From contig OZ025782.1 in NCBI GenBank assembly GCA_964019425.1, positions 434,001 through 498,000 on the forward strand: a stretch of DNA of 64,000 nucleotides, written 5' to 3'. Within the stretch, counting starts at the first letter, position 1, and every line of letters begins with the position of its first letter. Under the pieces are notes generated by a model. That model was not told where the DNA came from. It did not search any database and was given only the letters and a program-made list of their open reading frames with translations. A program made the translations under genes and the position numbers. Source of the DNA: Flectonema sp. DT1601 (Eukaryota; Euglenozoa; Diplonemea; Diplonemida; Diplonemidae). Shown in pieces: positions 57,520 to 64,000 of this stretch.

Positions 57520-59103
57520 ATGTCCATTTTATTTGTAAAGGAAAGAATGTCGCAAAAACGGCTGAAAAGATTTAATTTTGTATGGGACTTAACATTTTAT
57601 CCACACAAAGTATGCCACAATACCAGTTCCACAGGTCCGCTTGATCCTCATGCTTCAACCCTTGACTTCCATTCTGATTTTGATCATGTGATGAATTTTT
57701 CGGAGAAGGTGAGTTCGTTTTCTCGACTGCATGCTGATTTACTTGTGGAGAACGGGATCGCTCAGGAGACATCACAACCGAGTGAAGTTGAGAACATTCC
57801 GTTCACTGTGGTTGAGCAGAAGGCAACTGGTCTGCGCCAGAGGTTCATTCTTTGGACGAAGGAGTCAAATGAACGTTTGGTTGATGATGGTTATGTTGCT
57901 GATGTGCCCTTGGGGCATATCTCGGAATATCTGGACTCGGTGCTTCTTGATTGTGCAAGCGGAAGGGATTTCAGGACTGGTTTTTATCAGGTCGAGATTC
58001 CTCATGATGCTCGCAAGTTCTTTAGTTTTAGATCAGACGATGGCCAGTTTTTTGAATTGACTCGGTTACCTATGGGTCATTCATGTGCACCAGAAATTAT
58101 GCACACATTAGCTGCTACCATCGCAGGTCATCCTGATTATGTGAAGCCGGACATCGCGATTCATGATGTAAGAGTAGATGTTTGGATCGATAACATTAGG
58201 TATTCTGGTCCAGCGAAGGAGGTGAAAGCTAGGACGACTGAACTTGATGGAACAGCTATGAGGGCTTCTGCAACTTGGAAGCAGGCTGATTCTTTCGATC
58301 TCTCTGTGGAGTATGAATTTTTAGGTGTCCAGTTTAGCCATCTAAGTAAGACTGTTGTTGTTTCTAAGAGATTACAGAGCAAGATTACTTCTGTGGATTT
58401 ATTTTTGGTGTCAGCCTCTGGCTTGGAATCGTTGATGGGTAGATTGATGCATGCATCGGCTGTTTCTGGTGTATCTCCTGGGAGATTCTGGTTTGCCTTG
58501 AAGTTTATTAGACGGATTATTAATAAGATTAATCGAGGTATTCTTGGTCTTGACGATGCGGTGCATGTCCCTCGTTCGGTACGATTGGAATTGTCTAGGT
58601 GGATGGTTGATGCTGTTAAATTGCGAACTATTAAAAAGATACTCCATGCTTCGAAACTGTTGACTGTATTTGTGGACGCTTCCTTAGAGGGATGGGGAGG
58701 TGTTGTAGTAGAACAGTCAGGTGCCCTTACTGTTGTAGGCGACATTTGGAGGCAAGAAAAAGGACTTCACATTAATATTCTCGAGGCAAAGGCTTTGCTT
58801 AATACTTTGTTAGCGTTGGACTTGTGGGATCTAAAAGGATTTAGGCTTGATATCAGGGTAGACAATACTTCTGTTATGGGGGCAGTTAGGAAAAGACAAT
58901 GCCAGAAGAACAAAATCCTGAATGATGTAGTTTTGGCAGTTTCTGATTGGCTAATTTTTAAAAAGGTAGTTTTCAGTGTCAAGTATATTAAGTCTGCGTT
59001 GAATCCTGCAGACGGTCCTTCCAGAACTTCTATGGGCCTACTTTCATCTGATAAACTGCGATCTCAAGTCATACAAGCGGTGGGGCTGTTCTTCCGCACA
59101 TAA
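57520..59103 (+). CDS. Reverse transcriptase/RNase H of YR retrotransposon
   Basis: 527 aa from the ATG at 57520; the frame is open back to 56239 over the recombinase gene. RT: RFILWTK, SGRDFRTGFYQVEI (motif A Asp), LPMGHSCAPEIM (motif B), VDVWIDNIRY (motif C, second Asp replaced by Asn), YEFLGVQFS. RNase H: VFVDASLEGWGGVVV, HINILEAKAL, IRVDNTSVMGA, LNPADGPSRTS, as in DIRS-type elements. Stop at 59103, 47 bp before B1. The WIDN box is shared with family 2. Confidence 0.93.
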   Translation: MSILFVKERMSQKRLKRFNFVWDLTFYPHKVCHNTSSTGPLDPHASTLDFHSDFDHVMNFSEKVSSFSRLHADLLVENGIAQETSQPSEVENIPFTVVEQKATGLRQRFILWTKESNERLVDDGYVADVPLGHISEYLDSVLLDCASGRDFRTGFYQVEIPHDARKFFSFRSDDGQFFELTRLPMGHSCAPEIMHTLAATIAGHPDYVKPDIAIHDVRVDVWIDNIRYSGPAKEVKARTTELDGTAMRASATWKQADSFDLSVEYEFLGVQFSHLSKTVVVSKRLQSKITSVDLFLVSASGLESLMGRLMHASAVSGVSPGRFWFALKFIRRIINKINRGILGLDDAVHVPRSVRLELSRWMVDAVKLRTIKKILHASKLLTVFVDASLEGWGGVVVEQSGALTVVGDIWRQEKGLHINILEAKALLNTLLALDLWDLKGFRLDIRVDNTSVMGAVRKRQCQKNKILNDVVLAVSDWLIFKKVVFSVKYIKSALNPADGPSRTSMGLLSSDKLRSQVIQAVGLFFRT

Positions 59104-59150
59104 TTACACTTAATCTTAATATTTCAATATCATTCTCTTTACTGGCGTTG

Positions 59151-59374
59151 GGGTGTTTCTTCTTGAGGTTCGCTATTGGTGTACCTGTTGTTTCTGGCTT
59201 GTTGCACCTCTTGCCTCGGTGTTTTTCAAAGTCTTGGGTAACCGACCTCTCGAAGATGCAACATTACCCCGACGTCAGTTGTTTGTGTTTAATCTCTTTA
59301 ACATTATAATTATAATTTAGTATCCATTTATTTATTCAGTCTTAATTACACAATATGGACGATGATGGTCATTC
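59151..59374 (+). repeat. Split repeat B1 (224 bp)
   Basis: Matches B2 (59837-60060). Directly joined to A2. Confidence 0.93.
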
Positions 59375-59818
59375 TCATAGTTTACTCAGGGAATGATCAC
59401 CAAGTCCACTTTTGTGCCTTTTTCTTACTGTTTTTTACTTTAAATTTTTCTGGTTAAAAATACCAAAAATTGTGCCGTGACCGGGAATTGAACCCCCGAC
59501 CACGGTTACGTAAGCGATTTAAGGTCGACGACCATAACAACTCGGCTATGCAGGCTCTGGTACGTCGAAAATTATTTTATACTTATTACTTTTCTGTCCT
59601 AACGGAACGGAAAATGAAAAATGTCCTTCCTTATCTAAAATGCACTCTGCACCTATTATGTTGGTTCAGCAGTGGCTTATCGAACTTATTAGCTCTCGTT
59701 GCACTGGTTAGCGCTGTGTTTGAGACGTTATATTATATCGGTACACTTTTAACTAATATGTTACTTCCTTTCCTTAGCAAATTTTGCTCTTTTTGTTATT
59801 TCTCTAAAACAAAAGAAT
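59375..59818 (+). repeat. Split repeat A2 (444 bp)
   Basis: Copy of A1 including the tRNA-Leu-like sequence (59473-59555). Followed by an 18-bp C-rich spacer before B2. Confidence 0.93.
59473..59555 (-). other. tRNA-Leu-like sequence in A2
   Basis: Same as 54693-54775. Confidence 0.6.
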
Positions 59819-59836
59819 TTCCCACCCTCCCACCCT

Positions 59837-60060
59837 GGGTGTTTCTTCTTGAGGTTCGCTATTGGTGTACCTGTTGTTTCTGGCTTGTTGCACCTCTTGC
59901 CTCGGTGTTTTTCAAAGTCTTGGGTAACCGACCTCTCGAAGATGCAACATTACCCCGACGTCAGTTGTTTGTGTTTAATCTCTTTAACATTATAATTATA
60001 ATTTAGTATCCATTTATTTATTCAGTCTTAATTACACAATATGGACGATGATGGTCATTC
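59837..60060 (+). repeat. Split repeat B2 (224 bp)
   Basis: Outer end of the element. It is followed by CCCAGGGTTGAACCTTGGG of repeat E. Confidence 0.93.
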
Positions 60061-61342
60061 CCCAGGGTTGAACCTTGGGAAAAAAACAAACAATAAACAC
60101 AGTGTAGACAAACACCCGCCGGACATCTGCAGAGCAGCGATCGATGTCGATGTCTTCGTTGTCGAACTTCCTGGCGTTTATGTTTTTGTTTTTAACAACA
60201 ACACAACACCAACTAACAGGTTTGTCTCATTGCCCGTTCTTTCTTGTTTCCCTTTGCCGCCGGAAGAACGAAGGTCGACGGAGGTCCGAAGCATTGCTTG
60301 CGATGATGTTCCGGTATGTGTTGCGTCTCTGTTATTTGTTTGTTTCAACTCAATTGGTTCATCTCAGGTTTTAGAAGTCTTCGTCCTGTTCGTTGGGAAG
60401 GGCCTGAATCAAAAGTTCACTGCCCCTATTCCTCTCCCAAATTTCTTATTCAGCTTGCCACATGACTGTGTGACATTATTGCTACATTGTAGCTCCCCTA
60501 CAAAAACCTTATTTTTTGCAGTTGTCTTTTGGTTGTAGCAACTTTTATTTTATGCTTTTCTAATGTCCCAAAGTTGGTTTATTTTACTTTTTTTTTTCTG
60601 CAAGGGAACAGTCCAAAGCATAAGTCCGAACAGCCCTAAGGCCAGTGAACGCACTGATTGTTAGGTATTGTATTCCAGGGAAAGTTTGGTTTGTATACTT
60701 TATTTTTATTTTATTTTATTTAATTTGTTAAAAGAAAACAGGTAACTTTACATGAGCATCGGCTCGAACGGCTCTGGCGAAGCGAGTGAACGAGTCTGAT
60801 TGCTGAGTATTGTATTCTGTTTTCTTGTTCTTTTTTTAATTTATTTCAAACAGGGCAACAGGGGGAAAGTTTGGTTTGTATCCCCTGGGTGTTTAGCGTC
60901 ACCTGTTGAGGTGTAATGTATTCTGTTTACTTCTATCCCTTTGTTTTTTTTTTTTTTTTTTTTTATTTCAAACAGGACAGCAGGGGGAAAGTTTGTTTCG
61001 TACCCCCCGGGTGCTTAGCGTCACCCTCCATGCGATGCTTTCGCAGGGAGAGCCAAGGGTCGAGAACCCTGGAGATTACCTTTGTTTCTTTTTGTGACTG
61101 GATTGCAGTGGCGCAACCCATCACCCCACCTGTTGGTATCTTTTTATTTTTTTTATTTAAAGAAAAAAGCAGGCTAAGTCGCCTGAGCTGGCATCGCCAG
61201 AATATTTAACTTCACATGGCAATGTCAGCTCGTGAAGGGATCCAGTTGGATCAAAGGTTTTCTCCCCCCCACTCTATTTATCGTCATTGGTGCGCACCTT
61301 CGAACAGGAAGGCCAACACTGACGGAATTTTTTACTTCTCTT
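60061..61342 (+). repeat. Repeat E: 3' part and next E unit
   Basis: 60061-60449 completes the E unit split by the YR element. 60450-61342 is the 5' part of a second head-to-tail E, again cut by A1 at 61343. Confidence 0.85.
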
Positions 61343-62358
61343 TCATAGTTTACTCAGGGAATGATCACCAAGTCCACTTTTGTGCCTTTTTCTTACTGTT
61401 TTTTACTTTAAATTTTTCTGGTTAAAAATACCAAAAATTGTGCCGTGACCGGGAATTGAACCCCCGACCACGGTTACGTAAGCGATTTAAGGTCGACGAC
61501 CATAACAACTCGGCTATGCAGGCTCTGGTACGTCGAAAATTATTTTATACTTATTACTTTTCTGTCCTAACGGAACGGAAAATGAAAAATGTCCTTCCTT
61601 ATCTAAAATGCACTCTGCACCTATTATGTTGGTTCAGCAGTGGCTTATCGAACTTATTAGCTCTCGTTGCACTGGTTAGCGCTGTGTTTGAGACGTTATA
61701 TTATATCGGTACACTTTTAACTAATATGTTACTTCCTTTCCTTAGCAAATTTTGCTCTTTTTGTTATTTCTCTAAAACAAAAGAATGTCTACACCACCAA
61801 TTGTGGAAATTCCGCATGTAGAATCTGAGATGGATTTAGATTCAATTCTGTTTGAGGATTTGAGGACGGTGAGAGCACAATCACCACGTGCCACCATCGG
61901 GGAAGCAGGGACGTTTTGGGATCCCCAATCCAAAATGTCCGAAGAGATGATGAAAAACAATTCGTTGGCCTTGATAGGAAGAGAAGCGGTGTATTGTATG
62001 AGGAAGGAAGGGGAATCAAGTTGGAATTGGTATTGTGGCTTATTGTCAATGGTGGGTAATACGGGGAGGGTAACCTTGTCAAATTCGACAAGTCTTTTAA
62101 GGGGTGTGTATCGACACACGGGGCCGGACGAAACATTCGACTTTCCACATGCGGGCTTTGAATATGCCCATGTGATAAGCAAGGATGTGTATTGGGATGA
62201 GTGGTCCAAAAGGTTAGTTCTAGAAAATGAACAAAAGATGTTAGGCATGTGCCAAAAGGTAACTAATTTGGAATCGCAGGTGGCGTCATTGTTATCGCCA
62301 CAGATGCATGGTGCGCAACCCCAGCCACAGATGCATGGTGTGCAACCCCAGCCACAGA
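61343..62358 (+). mobile_element. Truncated duplicate of YR family 1
   Basis: A1 (61343-61786, with tRNA-like 61441-61523) and the first 191 codons of gag (61785-62358). It ends inside the gag 9-residue repeats where an F repeat begins. Confidence 0.9.
61785..62358 (+). pseudogene. gag fragment, 3'-truncated
   Basis: Same as the start of 55037-56317, including two of the four QMHGxQPQP repeats, then interrupted by repeat F. Confidence 0.9.
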
Positions 62359-62597
62359 GTTGAATTTCCAGGTGAGATTTGGACTGTTAGCTTTTGGCTA
62401 AGGCCCTCCCTGAAGAGCAAGAACAAAAAAACTACTCACACCTGAAGAAAACATACACAAAGAACACACTGTAAGCTGTGTGTGTATTTTGTGTTTGTCA
62501 CAACAGGAGAGAAAAGAAAGAATGTCAAGGTTGGTCACCTTGCCTATCAACGCACAACATTGGTGGTCTCTACTAGACCCTGAGTGATCCCACTGGA
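62358..62597 (-). repeat. Repeat F, 5'-truncated
   Basis: Fixed F 3' end (hairpin) at 62358 inside gag and a truncated 5' side at 62597, the pattern of a LINE-type insertion on the minus strand. Confidence 0.85.
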
Positions 62598-62664
62598 CCA
62601 ACGATTCTAAAGCTACAGTTTCTGTACTTTATTGGAGAGGTAAGACACCCTTTAAAAAAATAAA

Positions 62665-64000
62665 ATGGCTGGTAAGAAAGCAATGCGTCCGCAAGATAGA
62701 AGGGCTGCGGAAAGGAGAGAAAGAGAAAGGAAAGAGGCGAAGAAAATGAGGGAACAAGCCAAGAATGAAATCCGGGAAGAAGAAGAGAGGACACAAAAAC
62801 AGCAAGAAGGAGACGAAGACATGGTGATGGGAGGATCACCAGAAGTATCAGAGGGAGAAGCGATGGAAGTGGAAGCACCACAAACAAAAGAAGCAAGCCA
62901 AACGGCTGGTCCGAAACCGGAAACAAATCCTCCAACTCTGAAGCCAGAGCATTTCGGATGTAAACCATCAAAAATTATAAAGATGGAAGACGGAATCAAC
63001 AGCTCAACAGACGGCTTATCATTAGTACTGTCCCAACAAGCCTCTAAACTTGGAGAGGAATTCTACAAGACAGCTACGAAAACGAAGAGACTAACCCTGG
63101 TCTTCACCAAACCGCCAACGGAGTTAGCATTAAAATACGCGACAGCATCCCAACAGATTCAAACACCTGTCCAGATGGCAGTGGGACTAAGAATAAGATC
63201 ATGGTGGTTTGTGACTTTTACCGGAGCAACCTACACCCCAACACTAATAGTGGCAACAAACATAAAGCCACCGATCACTCACGAACTCATCGCGTGGGCT
63301 ACAGCAAAGGAGTTAGGAGGAGATGCTATCAGAAACCCAGCATCGCTTACTGCAAAAATCAAGGCAGTGGTTGGTGATCAGGGACGGGTCGACACAAGGA
63401 CATTCCGGATAGTTGGAAAGGGGGATTTTAGTGAAGTCACAGTCCTACCAAATGATGAAAAGGCAGCAATCGCACTGATGCACAACTCAGGGAGTAACAA
63501 AGTTTACTTCAGGATAAAATCGATAGAGGGCCTGACCAAGCATGTCTATGAAACAGTATGGCTTGACAGGAAAACTTCGAATGAGGAAGCCATGGGAGTC
63601 CTGAAGGCACAACAAGACATGTGCATGGGGCTGACTACCAACTATGGGAAGATAGGGATAAGGGTGAGTGCCTCTGCAAACGTAGAGAAAGTACGGAAGG
63701 GTGCCGGGAAATTCGCTGCGCAAGTCTACGGTGCTGGACTGTACCGTATCAGTGGTGCACAGTACAGGTGGTCGAACCGGCTCCAGGGAATGCTCTTGGA
63801 AGCGGGATTAAATTCTAAATTTATTCGCATGGAGAAAGGCGACTTCTTGGTCGCCCTCGATAAAAGTCCGAAAAGCCAGTTCTTACAATGTGGTGAGACC
63901 CTGATGTCTATTGAGAAAATGGAGCTGCCAGAAGACCAAAAACAACCAAAACCAGCCGTACAAAAGTATCGAGATGCGAAAATATCTTATGCGGAAGCAA
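62665..64000 (+). CDS. Unknown ORF, continues past the window
   Basis: ATG at 62665 and no stop to the window end (445 codons). It begins with about 90 residues rich in Arg/Lys/Glu (RRERERKEAKKMRE...) and then acidic, coiled-coil-like sequence. A folded-looking region follows (ALKYATASQQIQTPVQMAVG, RSWWFVTFTGATYTP, ITHELIAWATAKELGG, TRTFRIVGKGDF). Composition is clearly less AT-rich than the flanks. Basic/charged N terminus plus repeat surroundings suggest ORF1/gag of a retroelement, but I recognise no family. Confidence 0.65.
   Translation, partial: MAGKKAMRPQDRRAAERRERERKEAKKMREQAKNEIREEEERTQKQQEGDEDMVMGGSPEVSEGEAMEVEAPQTKEASQTAGPKPETNPPTLKPEHFGCKPSKIIKMEDGINSSTDGLSLVLSQQASKLGEEFYKTATKTKRLTLVFTKPPTELALKYATASQQIQTPVQMAVGLRIRSWWFVTFTGATYTPTLIVATNIKPPITHELIAWATAKELGGDAIRNPASLTAKIKAVVGDQGRVDTRTFRIVGKGDFSEVTVLPNDEKAAIALMHNSGSNKVYFRIKSIEGLTKHVYETVWLDRKTSNEEAMGVLKAQQDMCMGLTTNYGKIGIRVSASANVEKVRKGAGKFAAQVYGAGLYRISGAQYRWSNRLQGMLLEAGLNSKFIRMEKGDFLVALDKSPKSQFLQCGETLMSIEKMELPEDQKQPKPAVQKYRDAKISYAEA

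Larger units (their letters stand above)
54595..60060 (+). mobile_element. Complete YR retrotransposon, family 1, split direct repeats
   Basis: 5466 bp in the order A1 - gag - tyrosine recombinase - RT/RNase H - B1 - A2 - B2. Ends: TCATAG... at 54595 and ...GGTCATTC at 60060. The empty site in repeat E (about 49430) reads straight from CTCTT to CCCAGG, so insertion made no target duplication, as expected for a tyrosine recombinase. Split direct repeats are known from Ngaro, PAT and the kinetoplastid VIPER/TATE elements; the gene order gag-YR-RT is, to my knowledge, the VIPER/TATE order. Frames are intact, so recent activity is likely. Confidence 0.93.
53370..62358. repeat. Tandem duplication with 6748-bp period
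   Basis: 53370-55610 recurs as 60118-62358 with the same E/YR junction, so it arose by duplication of E plus YR element (1282 + 5466 = 6748 bp) and not by a second insertion. Confidence 0.9.

Noticed and set aside
60041-60538. 165-codon frame in repeat E, open also in the other E copies
   Set aside because: The copies are almost identical, so openness is not independent evidence. No consistent ATG and no domain; hydrophobic reading of a T-rich repeat.

Overview
This looks like the nuclear genome of a small eukaryote. It is AT-rich, full of long A/T homopolymers, and carries at least five classes of eukaryotic transposable element. It uses the standard code, and the few cellular genes are single open frames with no obvious introns and spaced-out intergenic DNA. 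The gene set (bacterial-type phospholipase C, phosphate-binding ectodomains on a membrane receptor, LINEs, tyrosine-recombinase retrotransposons) would suit a chytrid-like fungus or another protist. The sequence alone does not fix the lineage.

Layout. 0-6.5 kb: two cellular genes on the minus strand. One is a receptor-like protein with two PstS-type phosphate-binding domains, one membrane span and a cyclase-like intracellular domain. The other is a secreted phosphocholine-type phospholipase C. 7-13 kb: a broken LINE, repeats and microsatellites. 13.9-15.7 kb: a multi-pass membrane protein of unknown function. 16-28.5 kb: fragments of LINEs and a decayed tyrosine-recombinase (YR) retrotransposon ('family 2'), then a duplicated RNase-H LINE copy and a TIR element. 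29-44 kb: a LINE with a restriction-like endonuclease (RLE LINE) whose frame is intact, followed by a coiled-coil ORF split by 8.4 kb of nested repeats. 44-53 kb: inverted copies of repeat family F, a Cys-rich broken ORF and a 3.2-kb hairpin-rich satellite. 53-62.4 kb: a complete YR retrotransposon ('family 1') with A1...B1-A2-B2 split direct repeats, inserted in repeat family E and partly duplicated in tandem. 62.6 kb to the end: an unfinished ORF of about 445 codons.

How it fits together. The two phosphate-related genes at the left are plausibly one phosphate sensing/acquisition unit. The rest is a nested record of transposition in which paralogous empty sites are present in the window. These show directly that the YR element integrated without target duplication, that a small TIR element duplicated TA, and that a 1.18-kb TIR element sits in one of two otherwise similar LINE copies. 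The repeat families called here E, F and H end in the same type of 3' hairpin as the RLE LINE (variable stem, constant CAAAA loop), which suggests they are mobilised by LINE machinery of that type. The most novel items are the YR element (gag-YR-RT/RH order, WIDN in place of the usual RT YxDD box, tRNA-Leu-like sequence in the split repeat), the covarying 3' hairpin, and the phosphate-binding receptor with a degenerate cyclase domain.
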